Position numbers and translations under genes: made by a program
The notes under the pieces: model-generated
Seen by the model: only the letters and a program-made list of their open reading frames with translations
Database searches by the model: none
What the model was told of the DNA's origin: nothing
Shown here: positions 17,854 to 26,087 of the stretch, in pieces
How the letters are laid out: every line of letters starts with the position of its first letter
Position numbering within the stretch: position 1 is the first letter of the stretch
Assembly: GCA_025992315.1 (NCBI GenBank)
Contig: DAJPHG010000001.1
Span: forward strand, 372,001 to 436,000
DNA from: HGM10766 sp900757295
Lineage (GTDB): Bacteria; Bacillota_I; Bacilli_A; RF39; UBA660
DNA length: 64,000 nucleotides
Reading direction: 5' to 3'

Positions 17854-18642
17854 ATGGATAAATTTAAACATAAAAAAAGTTTAGGACAAAATTTTTTAAA
17901 AGATGATAACGTATTAAATAAAATTGTTAATACTATTAGTTTACAACCTGAAGATTTAGTAATAGAAATAGGTCCAGGACAAGGGGCATTAACCAAAAAA
18001 TTAGTTCAAAAAAATGTGAATTTAGTATGTTATGAAGTAGATGAGCGTACTAAACCATACTTGGGTAAACTTTGTAATTCAAAGACTAAAATAATTTTTA
18101 ATGATTTTATGAAAGCAGATATAAAAGAAGATATTGGCAATATTAAATATAATAATCTTTATATTATTGCTAATTTACCATATTATATTACAACTCCTAT
18201 AATTAAAAAAATTATACTTGATAAACTTCCTGTTAAATCGATGATTCTTATGATGCAAAAAGAAGTAGCAGAAAGATTTTCTTCTAATATAAATAGTAAA
18301 GAATATGGAAGTATAACTTTGTATTTAAATTATTATTTTAAAATAAATAAATTATTTGATGTATCTAGAAATTCTTTTGATCCGATTCCAAATGTAGATA
18401 GTTCAGTAGTAGAATTTGATGTTAAAACTAATAAAGTATTAGTTGAAAATGAAGAGTTATTTTTTAATATTATTAATGATGCATTTAGACAGAAAAGAAA
18501 AAATTTGAAGAATAATTTAAAAAATTATGATTTAGAGAAAATAGCTACTGTGTTAAAAAATTATGGTTTAAACTTACAAAATAGAGCTGAGAATCTATCT
18601 ATAAATGTATTTGCTGATATAGCAAATAGTTTAAATGAGTAA
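17854..18642 (+). CDS. rsmA: 16S rRNA (adenine1518-N6/adenine1519-N6)-dimethyltransferase
   Basis: KsgA/RsmA dimethylates two adenines at the 3' end of 16S rRNA during small-subunit maturation. The 262-residue protein has KKSLGQNFLKD, the SAM motif EIGPGQGALT and the catalytic NLPYYITTP. The start is ATG 17854, five bases after AGGTGA (an upstream GTG at 17845 overlaps it). A TATAAT-like box stands about 20 bases before the start. The neighbours yabG and veg follow in the Bacillus order. Confidence 0.96.
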   Translation: MDKFKHKKSLGQNFLKDDNVLNKIVNTISLQPEDLVIEIGPGQGALTKKLVQKNVNLVCYEVDERTKPYLGKLCNSKTKIIFNDFMKADIKEDIGNIKYNNLYIIANLPYYITTPIIKKIILDKLPVKSMILMMQKEVAERFSSNINSKEYGSITLYLNYYFKINKLFDVSRNSFDPIPNVDSSVVEFDVKTNKVLVENEELFFNIINDAFRQKRKNLKNNLKNYDLEKIATVLKNYGLNLQNRAENLSINVFADIANSLNE

Positions 18643-18648
18643 TTTATA

Positions 18649-18676
18649 ACAAGTTTTAAAATTTCATCATAAAATA
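18649..18676 (+). promoter_or_regulatory. Sigma-K-type promoter of yabG
   Basis: AC at 18649-18650, a 17-bp spacer, then CATAAAATA, matching the sigma-K pattern AC...CATAnnnTA. yabG of Bacillus is transcribed by sigma-K, which supports the call. Confidence 0.55.
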
Positions 18677-18690
18677 TTATGGTGATTTTT
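18665..18690 (+). terminator. Hairpin after rsmA that includes the yabG ribosome site
   Basis: CATCATAA (18665-18672) pairs with TTATGGTG (18677-18684, one G-T pair) around a 4-base loop, followed by ATTTTTT. It fits a terminator for rsmA. Its right arm contains the GGTGA used by yabG, so rsmA read-through RNA would have the yabG site masked. Confidence 0.55.
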
Positions 18691-18691
18691 T

Positions 18692-19468
18692 ATGAAAATT
18701 AAAAAGGGAGATTATGTTACTAGAAAAAGTTATGATAATGATACAGTTTTTATTGTTTTAAATATTTCTAGTGATACTTATTTTCTAAAAGGGGTAGATG
18801 TTCGTTTATATGCTGATAGTAATAAAGAAGACTTAGTAAAAGTTAATAAACCTAAAGAAAATGATGATTTTGTTAAAAAGTTTAAAGAAGATTTTTTGAT
18901 GGATCGTTCTGACTTTTTTTATCTTCCTCCTAAAATATTACATATTGATGGTGATGAAATGTATTTGAAGAGATGTTTGAATTTTTATAAAGAAGCAGGC
19001 ATTTTAGCTATTGGCAAATATTTAAAAGAAGAAGATATGGCAAAAAATATTAGACCATTATTAATTGAATATAATCCTGATATAGTTATAATTAGTGGAC
19101 ATGATGCATATTATAGAAAAAAAGGGGATATTACTGACATTCATAATTATAAAAACACGATAAATTTTATTAATGCAGTTAATGAAGCACGTAGATATGA
19201 AAAAAGTCATGAAAAGTTAGTTATTATAGCAGGAGCTTGTCAAAGTAATTATGAAGAATTAATAAAAGCTGGAGCAAATTACGCATCTAGTCCTAAACGA
19301 ATTAATATTCATGCACTAGATCCAGCAATTATTGCAGTATCGCTTGCTTTAACTGAAAGAAATGAAGAAGTAGATTTAGTATCTTTATTGGAAAAAACTA
19401 AATATGGCAAAGACGGTATGGGTGGTATTAAATGTAATGGTTTAATGTATGTTGGTTATCCCAGATAG
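18692..19468 (+). CDS. yabG: Sporulation-specific protease YabG
   Basis: YabG is a cysteine-type protease (peptidase family U57) that processes spore coat proteins in the mother cell. The 258-residue protein matches in length. It shows the characteristic segments LHIDGDEMYLKRCLNFY, VIISGHDAYY and AGACQSNYEELIKAGANYASSP near residues 175-197. Position between rsmA and veg is as in Bacillus. Expression late in the mother cell is suggested by the sigma-K-like promoter. Confidence 0.95.
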   Translation: MKIKKGDYVTRKSYDNDTVFIVLNISSDTYFLKGVDVRLYADSNKEDLVKVNKPKENDDFVKKFKEDFLMDRSDFFYLPPKILHIDGDEMYLKRCLNFYKEAGILAIGKYLKEEDMAKNIRPLLIEYNPDIVIISGHDAYYRKKGDITDIHNYKNTINFINAVNEARRYEKSHEKLVIIAGACQSNYEELIKAGANYASSPKRINIHALDPAIIAVSLALTERNEEVDLVSLLEKTKYGKDGMGGIKCNGLMYVGYPR

Positions 19469-19477
19469 GGGGATATT

Positions 19478-19690
19478 TTGACTGTAGAAATTGTAAAAAA
19501 AGAAATATCAGAAAATTTAAATCAAGCTGTATGTATTACTGAGTATGGAATGCGAAATAAAGTAAATAAATATATTGGTTATATTTCAGGGGTATATCCA
19601 AATGTATTCACTGTAAATGTTGAAGGAGATAATAAAAGTTTTTCGTATGTTGATATTATTACAAAAGACATAACAATAGAATATATTTAA
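19478..19690 (+). CDS. veg: Veg protein
   Basis: A small 70-residue protein linked in Bacillus to biofilm gene control and spore outgrowth. The conserved core GYISGVYPNVFTVNVE and the final FSYVDIITKDITIEY match the family. The start is TTG 19478 with AGGGGGAT nine bases upstream. Residues that are usually Gly-Arg-Arg-Lys in the middle are changed to GMRNKVNKY, a moderate divergence. Confidence 0.85.
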   Translation: MTVEIVKKEISENLNQAVCITEYGMRNKVNKYIGYISGVYPNVFTVNVEGDNKSFSYVDIITKDITIEYI

Positions 19691-19752
19691 TTGACAAATT
19701 TTAACAATTTTCTATTGATTTTGTTATCTTCTTGCTATAAACTTATATTAAG

Positions 19753-19767
19753 TAAAGTATTACTTTA
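19753..19767 (+). promoter_or_regulatory. Short palindrome in the spoVG leader
   Basis: TAAAGTATTACTTTA, a 7-bp inverted repeat around a single T, ends just before the spoVG ribosome site. It could be an operator or a weak hairpin; no regulator is identified. Confidence 0.3.
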
Positions 19768-19781
19768 GAAGGAGAGTTGTT

Positions 19782-20051
19782 ATGCAAATTACATCAGTTA
19801 GCGTACACAAAATTGAAAAAGAAAATTCTCGTATGAAAGGTATAGCATCAGTAATTATAGATGATGCATTTAAAATACGTGATATTAGAATTATTCAAGG
19901 AGAAGAAAAATTATTTATAGCTATGCCTAGTAGAAAAGCAGCTACTGGTGAATATATAGATATTGCTCATCCACTAAATCAAGATGTACGTACAATGTTT
20001 GAAAAAGCTATTTTTGATGAATATAAAAAAGTAGAAAATGAAGAAAATTAA
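19782..20051 (+). CDS. spoVG: SpoVG regulatory protein
   Basis: An 89-residue nucleic-acid-binding regulator active in septation timing and stress control. The sequence is strongly conserved: ITSVSVHKIEKENSRMKGIA, then FKIRDIRIIQG, FIAMPSRK and IAHPLN. AAGGAGAG precedes the ATG. The gene stands alone with its own terminator. Confidence 0.97.
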   Translation: MQITSVSVHKIEKENSRMKGIASVIIDDAFKIRDIRIIQGEEKLFIAMPSRKAATGEYIDIAHPLNQDVRTMFEKAIFDEYKKVENEEN

Positions 20052-20074
20052 TTTCCATATTGGAAATTTTTTTT
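20050..20074 (+). terminator. Terminator after spoVG
   Basis: AATTTCCA and TGGAAATT form an 8-bp stem with a 3-base loop, followed by a T run. Confidence 0.85.
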
Positions 20075-20103
20075 GTATATAATAGTAAGTTTTTTCATAT
20101 GAT
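20075..20103 (+). promoter_or_regulatory. Sigma-E-type promoter of yabP-yabQ
   Basis: GTATATA, 14 bp, then CATATGAT, fitting the mother-cell sigma-E pattern (ATA-rich -35, CATAnnnT -10). The same arrangement with the same 14-bp spacer stands before cwlD in this window, which strengthens both. Confidence 0.5.
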
Positions 20104-20121
20104 TTGTTAGGAGGAAAGAAT

Positions 20122-20409
20122 ATGGAAAAAATGTTAGAAAGTATTTCAACAATATCTCATCAATTAACAGTTAGTGATAGAAAACAAATAATGTTGACAG
20201 GTATTAAAAAAATTAATAGTTTTGATAATGAAGAATTTTTAATGGAAAGTAATATGGGGATGATTTTATTAAAGGGGAGTGAACTAGAAATAATAAAACT
20301 GGATACACATGATGGTAATGTTTCGATAAAGGGACATATTGATAGTTTTTCATATCTTGATGATTCTAAAAAAAAGGAAGATAGCTTTTTATCTAAATTG
20401 TTTAAATGA
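20122..20409 (+). CDS. yabP: Sporulation protein YabP
   Basis: A 95-residue mother-cell protein needed with YabQ for spore cortex and coat formation. Family signatures are present: SFDNEEFLMESNMG, GNVSIKGHIDSFSYLD and the C-terminal FLSKLFK. The ATG at 20122 follows TAGGAGG. The stop overlaps the yabQ start (ATGA), so the pair is translationally coupled. Confidence 0.93.
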   Translation: MEKMLESISTISHQLTVSDRKQIMLTGIKKINSFDNEEFLMESNMGMILLKGSELEIIKLDTHDGNVSIKGHIDSFSYLDDSKKKEDSFLSKLFK

Positions 20410-20717
20410 TGAATTATAAACTTCAGTTATGGTCTCTTTTAGCTTCGTTTCTTTATGGCATTTTCTTTTTTATTACTAGTAAATTTAATTTTAAAATTAT
20501 TAATAATAAAGATAAAATATTTAAATTTATTTTAAATATTTTGTATATTTTAAATATTGTTTTGTTATATATAATATTAATGTATAAGATTAATAAAGGT
20601 ATTTTTCATTTATATTTTTTGATTTTAGTTATTATAGGCTATTTATTTTCATATTTTCTTTTTTGGAAATTTAATTTTATAAGTTTAAAAAGATTTTTTA
20701 AAGTAAAAAAAATGTAA
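20406..20717 (+). CDS. yabQ: Spore cortex biosynthesis protein YabQ
   Basis: A 103-residue integral membrane protein with three or four hydrophobic segments (about residues 8-25, 42-60, 66-90). YabQ sits in the outer forespore membrane and is needed for cortex synthesis. Primary sequence is poorly conserved in this family, so the call leans on position directly after yabP and before divIC, as in Bacillus. The start is ATG 20406 or the adjacent ATG 20409. Confidence 0.85.
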   Translation: MMNYKLQLWSLLASFLYGIFFFITSKFNFKIINNKDKIFKFILNILYILNIVLLYIILMYKINKGIFHLYFLILVIIGYLFSYFLFWKFNFISLKRFFKVKKM

Positions 20718-20718
20718 A

Positions 20719-20749
20719 TTTTATGAAAAGCACTTCATAAAATTTTTTT
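20719..20749 (+). terminator. Terminator after yabQ
   Basis: TTTTATGAA and TTCATAAAA form a perfect 9-bp stem with a 6-base loop and T7. The right arm doubles as the -35 region of the divIC promoter. Confidence 0.85.
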
Positions 20750-20762
20750 ATAGTGCTATAAT
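20734..20762 (+). promoter_or_regulatory. Promoter of divIC
   Basis: TTCATA, 17 bp, then TATAAT preceded by TGC, an extended -10. The box lies 26 bp before the ATG. Confidence 0.65.
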
Positions 20763-20788
20763 TTAGAAAGATAAAAGTGGGTATAGAT

Positions 20789-21097
20789 ATGAAAAAAGTT
20801 TCTAGAAAAGCTAAACGTAGAATGGGATTATTAACTTGTCTTCTTATTGCTGTTATAGTATTGTTAGGGACAAGCTTTTTTAGCAACTGGTCTTCTATTA
20901 TGAAAAATAAAAGAGAAGTGCAAGCTTTAAATGAAAAATATAATGATTTATTAGATGAAGAGTCTTCTTTAAAATCTGAAGTTGCAAAATTGCAAGATCC
21001 TGATTATGTTGCAAGATATGCCAGAGAAAAATATTTATATTCTAAAAGTGGGGAAATAATTATTCGTATTCCAGAAAACAATAATAAGGAGCAATAA
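20789..21097 (+). CDS. divIC: Septum formation initiator DivIC (FtsB family)
   Basis: A 102-residue bitopic membrane protein of the division septum: basic N-terminus, one membrane span (about residues 12-31), then an extracellular coiled coil (LNEKYNDLLDEESSLKSEVA) and the conserved DPDYVARYAREKYLYSKSGE. It works with FtsL and DivIB. ATG 20789 gives the usual short cytoplasmic tail; an in-frame GTG at 20777 is possible. Position after yabP-yabQ is as in Bacillus. Confidence 0.93.
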   Translation: MKKVSRKAKRRMGLLTCLLIAVIVLLGTSFFSNWSSIMKNKREVQALNEKYNDLLDEESSLKSEVAKLQDPDYVARYAREKYLYSKSGEIIIRIPENNNKEQ

Positions 21098-21098
21098 T

Positions 21099-22823
21099 AT
21101 GAAAGCATTAAAATCACTTAAAACTCTAAAAAAATATTATAAAGAGGATAAAAAGGCCATAATTTTATTAGGCTTTCTTATCGTTTTTTCTAATTTCGAA
21201 GTATTATTTTTTGCAGCCATATGGGGTTATGTTCTTGAATTTATTATGGCAAAAAAATTCTTGGAAGCAGTTCTATTTTTACTACTTCAATTAGGACTAT
21301 TTTTCTTAGATGCAGCAATTAATTCTTTGATAAATTGGCTACAAAGTAGATTAGAAAAATCCATGTTAAGTAAATTACAATCTGATTTATTTTCAAAAGT
21401 TATTGATTTTCCAGCTGTTGCATTTGAAGAACATGGTGTTGGGGAATTTAATAATAGAATATTAGGAGATACTGATAATATAATTAGTTTATTTACCAAT
21501 TTTGTATCCTTATTAAGTAGATTTGTAGCAGCCTTTTTAATATTAATTGTTTTCGTTAAAATAAATGTGGTATTAGGTTTAGAAATGTTATTTTTTGCTA
21601 TAATGTCATTCTTGATTGCAAAATATTTTTCTCCACGTATGAAGAATGCAAATAAGAAAGTAAAAGAAGAAAATGATAATTTAATGAAAGAAACTACTCA
21701 AATATTATCTGGTATAAGAGAAGTAAAAGCTTTAGGAATAAAAAAACATGTCAATAGTTTAACTAAAACAAGATTAGATAATGTGTTTGATTTGTCTTAT
21801 AAAAATTCATTATTGTCTATTGGACATTATGCAATGGAATGGGGAGTTTATGCCGTATTTGAATTTATAACATTATTTACAGCAGCTTTCTTGTTCTATC
21901 ATGGATCTATAAGCATAGCAATTATTGTATTAGTTAGTTCATATTTAAACAACATTAATCAATCAGTTAATGGTTATACTAGTTTTATTAAAGATTATCA
22001 AAAGTTAACAGTTTCTTTAGAAAGAATATCTGAAATATTAAATGACAAATTGTATAAAAAAGAAAATTTCGGAAACAATACATTAAATAATGTAAATGGG
22101 AATATCATATTTAATAAAGTTTCATTGACTTATGATCATGATGCAAAACCTACTTTAAAAAATCTATCTTTAGAAATAAAACCTTTTTGCAAAACTGCTA
22201 TAGTTGGATCTAGTGGTAGTGGAAAAACATCAATATTTAATTTATTATTAAGATATTTTAATCCAACTAGTGGTAATATTACAATTGATGGAGTTAATTT
22301 ATTAGATATAAGTGAAGAATCATTACGCGAAAATATTAGTATAATTCGCCAAGATACTTTCTTATTTAATATGAGTATTATGGATAATTTTAGAATGGTA
22401 AAAAGTGATATTACTTTAAAAGAAGTACGTCAAGCATGTAAAAAAGCATATATCGATAATTATATTATGGAACTTGAAAAAGGATATGATACAATTGTTG
22501 GCGAAAATGGTGTCAATTTAAGTGGCGGCCAGAAACAGAGATTATCTATTGCTAGAGCATTAATTAAGGATACCAAAATAATATTGTTTGATGAAGCAAC
22601 AAGTGCTTTGGATAATAAATCACAAGAATATATTAAAAAAACTATTGATAATTTAGTAAAAGATCATACAATTATAATTATAGCTCATAGATTATCTACA
22701 ATTATTGATTCTGATAATATTATTTTGATGGATAAAGGAAAAGCTGTGGCTAATGGTAAACATAAAGATTTATTAAAAAATGAAATTTATAAAGAGTTAT
22801 ACACTCCTGATATTATAAAATAA
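21099..22823 (+). CDS. ABC transporter, fused permease and ATPase (exporter type)
   Basis: A 574-residue half-transporter. Six membrane segments occupy roughly residues 20-310; the nucleotide-binding domain follows with Walker A GSSGSGKTS, the signature LSGGQKQRL, Walker B IILFDEATSALD and the H-loop IIAHRLST. It would act as a homodimer in export of a lipid, peptide or drug; substrate is not predictable from sequence. It begins one base after divIC and has its own terminator, so the two share a transcript. Confidence 0.93.
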   Translation: MKALKSLKTLKKYYKEDKKAIILLGFLIVFSNFEVLFFAAIWGYVLEFIMAKKFLEAVLFLLLQLGLFFLDAAINSLINWLQSRLEKSMLSKLQSDLFSKVIDFPAVAFEEHGVGEFNNRILGDTDNIISLFTNFVSLLSRFVAAFLILIVFVKINVVLGLEMLFFAIMSFLIAKYFSPRMKNANKKVKEENDNLMKETTQILSGIREVKALGIKKHVNSLTKTRLDNVFDLSYKNSLLSIGHYAMEWGVYAVFEFITLFTAAFLFYHGSISIAIIVLVSSYLNNINQSVNGYTSFIKDYQKLTVSLERISEILNDKLYKKENFGNNTLNNVNGNIIFNKVSLTYDHDAKPTLKNLSLEIKPFCKTAIVGSSGSGKTSIFNLLLRYFNPTSGNITIDGVNLLDISEESLRENISIIRQDTFLFNMSIMDNFRMVKSDITLKEVRQACKKAYIDNYIMELEKGYDTIVGENGVNLSGGQKQRLSIARALIKDTKIILFDEATSALDNKSQEYIKKTIDNLVKDHTIIIIAHRLSTIIDSDNIILMDKGKAVANGKHKDLLKNEIYKELYTPDIIK

Positions 22824-22824
22824 C

Positions 22825-22855
22825 AAGAAAAGTTAAGAAATACTTTTCTTTTTTT
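22825..22855 (+). terminator. Terminator after the ABC exporter
   Basis: AAGAAAAGT and ACTTTTCTT form a 9-bp stem with an 8-base loop and a T run. Confidence 0.85.
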
Positions 22856-22901
22856 GTTTTTTTAGTATAATATAAAAAAAATTAGTAGAAAAGAAATGCT
22901 T

Positions 22902-23555
22902 ATGAATATAAAATTTGATGATGTATCATATATTAAAAATTATAGACAACCAAATCAAGAAAATTATCTTATTAGAGCTAATATGTTATTTGAAGAAGGG
23001 AAAAGTTATTTACTTAGAGGAGATAATACTAAATATATTTTAGGTAGATTAATTTATAATTTCGTAGAGCCAACTTTTGGCGAAATAAGAATAGGATCTT
23101 ATATTTTAAAAAGAGGAAAAAGAATAATAAATATAAAAAAATTTCGTCAAAATATTGCGTATTTACCATACGATTATGAAAGTAAATTTAATTACAAAAC
23201 AGTAAATAATATATTTAAAGAAGGTTTATATAATTACAATTATAGAATTAATGAAGCAGATAGTTTAGTTGAAAATATTATAGATAAAACCGGATGTTAT
23301 TTAGATTATAAAAAGGAATTAGTAGCAAATTTAAATTCTATTCAGAAATATAAACTTTATTTAGCAGGACTTTTAATTACGAATCCTAAAGTAATTATTT
23401 TAGAAAAAATTATTAATGACGATAAAATTAATGATTATTTAGAAGAATTAAAAAATAAACAGAAAATAACAATTATTTATATTGGTAATTATAAAAGAAC
23501 TGTTGATAAGTCTTATGTTATTAACAACGGAATAGTGTCTGAGGTGGATTTATGA
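22902..23555 (+). CDS. Degenerate ECF-type ABC ATPase (EcfA-like)
   Basis: The 217-residue protein keeps the layout of an ECF transporter ATPase (opening MNIKFDDVSYI; EPTFGEIRIGSY after the P-loop region), but every catalytic motif is lost. The P-loop reads RGDNTKYIL instead of GxxGxGKS/T, the signature is LNSIQKYK instead of LSGGQ, and Walker B ends LEKI instead of LDEP. The Q-loop region LPYDYE lacks the glutamine. It precedes an EcfT-like gene (4-base overlap) and truA, the usual ecfA1-ecfA2-ecfT-truA place, but only one A subunit is present. It is full length and open, so it is not a simple pseudogene. Confidence 0.75.
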   Translation: MNIKFDDVSYIKNYRQPNQENYLIRANMLFEEGKSYLLRGDNTKYILGRLIYNFVEPTFGEIRIGSYILKRGKRIINIKKFRQNIAYLPYDYESKFNYKTVNNIFKEGLYNYNYRINEADSLVENIIDKTGCYLDYKKELVANLNSIQKYKLYLAGLLITNPKVIILEKIINDDKINDYLEELKNKQKITIIYIGNYKRTVDKSYVINNGIVSEVDL

Positions 23556-24271
23556 AATACGTTAAGAATTTAAACACTCATATAAATAGAATAAATCCCA
23601 GTATTAAATTATTATATTTATTTTTATATATAATAATTAATATTTTACCAAATTGTTACGAATATATTAGAATAGGAAGTTTAATTATTGTTGTATATCT
23701 AATGATTACTGCAAAAGTTCCATTAAAGAAATATTTAGAAGATTTATATAAATGGTTGTTCATAATTATAGCTATGTTTATTATTTTTGCTAGTTTTAAC
23801 AATACTTTTAATACGAGTTTGTTGTATGTTTTATCTTTTGTGTTTGGGGTTTGTTTGTATAATTTAATTGCATATACGACTAGTACTTTTGACCTTGCTG
23901 TAGGTATTTATAATTTTTTGAAGTATTTTAATTTTTTAAGTTTAAATAATGATTGTCTATTTATAAAAATATATAATTTAGTTACTTTTAGAGTAGATTA
24001 TAGATTATGTCAAAATAATGTTATAGAATCTTTAGAATTAAAAGGCAAATCTATCAAAGATAAAAATATATTAAGCAGATTTTTAATTAAGCTTGATTTA
24101 GTAAATATTGTAATGTTAAAGTTAAAAGAAAAACGTAAAAAAAGAGAGAAAATGATGTTAAGAAATAATCTTTCTGTAAAAAAATTTGATCAAAATATTC
24201 ATTTAATTGATATAATTTACATGAGTGCATTTATATTATTATTATGTATCCATATATCAAAGGTGATTTAA
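23552..24271 (+). CDS. EcfT-like transmembrane protein (divergent)
   Basis: A 239-residue membrane protein with about five hydrophobic segments and the long cytoplasmic helical region of EcfT (around residues 160-210). The coupling motif that normally reads A-R-G is replaced: the equivalent place is ESLELKGKSIK. With the catalytically dead EcfA-like partner this suggests the module no longer powers vitamin uptake in the standard way. Overlaps both neighbours (4 bases with ecfA-like, stop/start overlap with truA). Confidence 0.65.
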   Translation: MKYVKNLNTHINRINPSIKLLYLFLYIIINILPNCYEYIRIGSLIIVVYLMITAKVPLKKYLEDLYKWLFIIIAMFIIFASFNNTFNTSLLYVLSFVFGVCLYNLIAYTTSTFDLAVGIYNFLKYFNFLSLNNDCLFIKIYNLVTFRVDYRLCQNNVIESLELKGKSIKDKNILSRFLIKLDLVNIVMLKLKEKRKKREKMMLRNNLSVKKFDQNIHLIDIIYMSAFILLLCIHISKVI

Positions 24272-24990
24272 TGAAATATTTAATTAAAATAGAATATGAT
24301 GGTAGTAAATTTTATGGTTTTCAAAGATTAAATGATTTACCTACTGTTCAAAAATCTTTAGAAGAAGCGTTATCATTGGTAGATCAGAGTAATGTGATAA
24401 TAAAAGGTGCTGGGAGAACTGATCGTGGAGTTCATGCCCATGGTCAAATGGCTCATTTTGAATTAATACATAAAATACCAAATGAACGTTTAAGTATAGC
24501 TTTAAACAATATAGTAAGACCTTATATAAATATTATTTCTTGTAATAATGTTAGTGATGATTTTCATGCAAGATTTAATGTTAAAAAGAAAACTTATGTT
24601 TATAAGATAAATTTAGATAAATTTGAAGCATTAAAATCAGATTATTTTTATCAGGATGATAATTTAAATGTAGAAAAAATGGTAGATATAAGTAAATATT
24701 TTGTTGGAATACATGATTTTAGAAATTTTGTATGTGGACAACGTGATAATTATAAAGCTATTATATATGATATAAATTTTTCTTTAATAGATAATAATTT
24801 AGAAATTACTTTTGTTGGTAAAAGTTTTTATAGGTACATGGTCAGATGTTTGGTTGGCGCTTTTATAGATTATTCTAAGGACAAAGTTACTAAAAACGAA
24901 GTTTTAGATTCACTCAATAATATTACAAATAAAAGATTTAGTGTAGCTTATGCTGGAGGTCTTTATTTAGAAAATATAGAGTATAAATAA
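24271..24990 (+). CDS. truA: tRNA pseudouridine(38-40) synthase TruA
   Basis: The 239-residue enzyme isomerises uridines in the anticodon stem-loop. The catalytic aspartate lies in GAGRTDRGVHAHGQ (near residue 53); YDGSKFYGFQ and the late MVRCLVGAF are conserved. ATG 24271 shares its A with the stop of the EcfT-like gene and has AGGTGA upstream. Confidence 0.96.
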   Translation: MKYLIKIEYDGSKFYGFQRLNDLPTVQKSLEEALSLVDQSNVIIKGAGRTDRGVHAHGQMAHFELIHKIPNERLSIALNNIVRPYINIISCNNVSDDFHARFNVKKKTYVYKINLDKFEALKSDYFYQDDNLNVEKMVDISKYFVGIHDFRNFVCGQRDNYKAIIYDINFSLIDNNLEITFVGKSFYRYMVRCLVGAFIDYSKDKVTKNEVLDSLNNITNKRFSVAYAGGLYLENIEYK

Positions 24991-25051
24991 AACTATTGTT
25001 GAAACATATAATAAAATAAAGAAAAAAATCTCAAAAAGGCTAAGTTTTCAT

Positions 25052-25080
25052 TTGACAAAATAGATAATATCCCATATAAT
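25052..25080 (+). promoter_or_regulatory. Strong sigma-A promoter of rplM-rpsI
   Basis: TTGACA and TATAAT are both perfect and separated by 17 bp, the best sigma-A promoter in the window. Transcription would begin near 25087. Confidence 0.9.
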
Positions 25081-25086
25081 TTTAAA

Positions 25087-25160
25087 TGGTACATTTTTAT
25101 TTATTCAGAAATTTTAGCCGTGGGAAAGCGAAGAATTAATGAATAATGGAAGGAATTATT
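25087..25160 (+). ncRNA. Probable L13-type ribosomal leader
   Basis: The leader between the promoter and rplM is about 75 bases long and contains AGCCGTGGGAAAGCGAAG, which resembles the conserved part of the autoregulatory L13 leader of Firmicutes. The excess ribosomal protein would bind it and reduce expression. The call rests on memory of the motif, not on a covariance search. Confidence 0.5.
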
Positions 25161-25162
25161 TT

Positions 25163-25594
25163 ATGAAGACATTTATGCAAAAAAAAGAAACTGTTGAACG
25201 TAAGTGGTATGTAATTGATGCTGAAGGAAAAAATTTAGGACGTGTAGCAACTAAAGCTGCTACTATTCTTAGAGGTAAACATAAAGCTACTTTTACACCA
25301 CATATTGATTGTGGAGATTATGTTATAATCATTAATGCATCTAAAGTTAATTTAACTGGTAAAAAATTAACTGATAAAATGTATTATAATCATTCTGGAT
25401 TCCCAGGAGGATTAAGAGAAAGAAATGCTAAAGAAATGATTGAAAATTATCCTGAAGAAATGATGGAAAGAGCTATTAAAGGTATGTTGCCAAAAGGTAG
25501 ATTAGGTAGACAAATGTATAAAAAATTATTTGTTTATGCTGGTAGTGAACATAATCAACAAGCTCAAAAACCTATAGAAATGAATATTGATTAA
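25163..25594 (+). CDS. rplM: 50S ribosomal protein L13
   Basis: A 143-residue ribosomal protein with all family landmarks: WYVIDAEGKNLGRVAT, RGKHKATFTPHID, KMYYNHSGFPGGL and AIKGMLPKGRLGR. The start is ATG 25163 after GGAAGGA; an in-frame ATG at 25139 lies in the leader. Forms an operon with rpsI. Confidence 0.97.
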   Translation: MKTFMQKKETVERKWYVIDAEGKNLGRVATKAATILRGKHKATFTPHIDCGDYVIIINASKVNLTGKKLTDKMYYNHSGFPGGLRERNAKEMIENYPEEMMERAIKGMLPKGRLGRQMYKKLFVYAGSEHNQQAQKPIEMNID

Positions 25595-25605
25595 GGAGGA
25601 TAATG

Positions 25606-26019
25606 ATGAAACAAGTTTGGACTGCAACAGGAAGAAGAAAACGTTCAGTTGCTCAAGTTAGAATGACATCTGGTAAAGGAAATATAACTGTAAATGGTGT
25701 AGATGTTAATGAGTATATGCCATACGCTGTTTTAGTTATGGATTTAAAACAACCATTAGTTGCTACTAACAATGAAGATAAGTTTGATATAGAAGTAACA
25801 GTAAAAGGTGGAGGTTTTTCTGGTCAAACTGGAGCAATAAGATTAGGAATTACAAGAGCATTATTATCATTTGATGCTGATAATGATCAATTAAGAGACG
25901 ATTCTTATCGTAAGATTTTAAAGACTGCTGGATTTGTTACTAGAGATCCAAGAGTTAAAGAACGTAAAAAATATGGTCTTAAAAAAGCACGTCGTGCACC
26001 ACAATTTAGTAAACGTTAA
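25606..26019 (+). CDS. rpsI: 30S ribosomal protein S9
   Basis: A 137-residue protein with TGRRKRSVAQVR at the N-terminus, the GGGFSGQTGAIRLGITRALL core and the basic tail that reaches the P site, ending KKARRAPQFSKR. Two adjacent ATG codons follow AAGGAGGA; the second (25606) has the better spacing. Confidence 0.97.
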   Translation: MKQVWTATGRRKRSVAQVRMTSGKGNITVNGVDVNEYMPYAVLVMDLKQPLVATNNEDKFDIEVTVKGGGFSGQTGAIRLGITRALLSFDADNDQLRDDSYRKILKTAGFVTRDPRVKERKKYGLKKARRAPQFSKR

Positions 26020-26028
26020 AATAGTTAT

Positions 26029-26054
26029 AACTTGCTTATTCAGCAAGTTTTTTT
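26029..26054 (+). terminator. Terminator after rpsI
   Basis: AACTTGCT and AGCAAGTT form an 8-bp stem with a 5-base loop and a T run. Confidence 0.9.
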
Positions 26055-26082
26055 CATATAAAAATTTAGAAAATCATAAATT
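26054..26082 (+). promoter_or_regulatory. Sigma-E-type promoter of cwlD
   Basis: TCATATA, 14 bp, CATAAATT: the mother-cell sigma-E pattern, with the same spacing as before yabP. The -10 box ends five bases before the cwlD ATG, so the transcript would start at or beside the start codon. Confidence 0.55.
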
Positions 26083-26087
26083 ATAAT

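Noticed and set aside
22902..23555. ECF ATPase as pseudogene through frameshift
   Set aside because: The frame is continuous and full length with coupled start and stop; the motifs are replaced, not broken.
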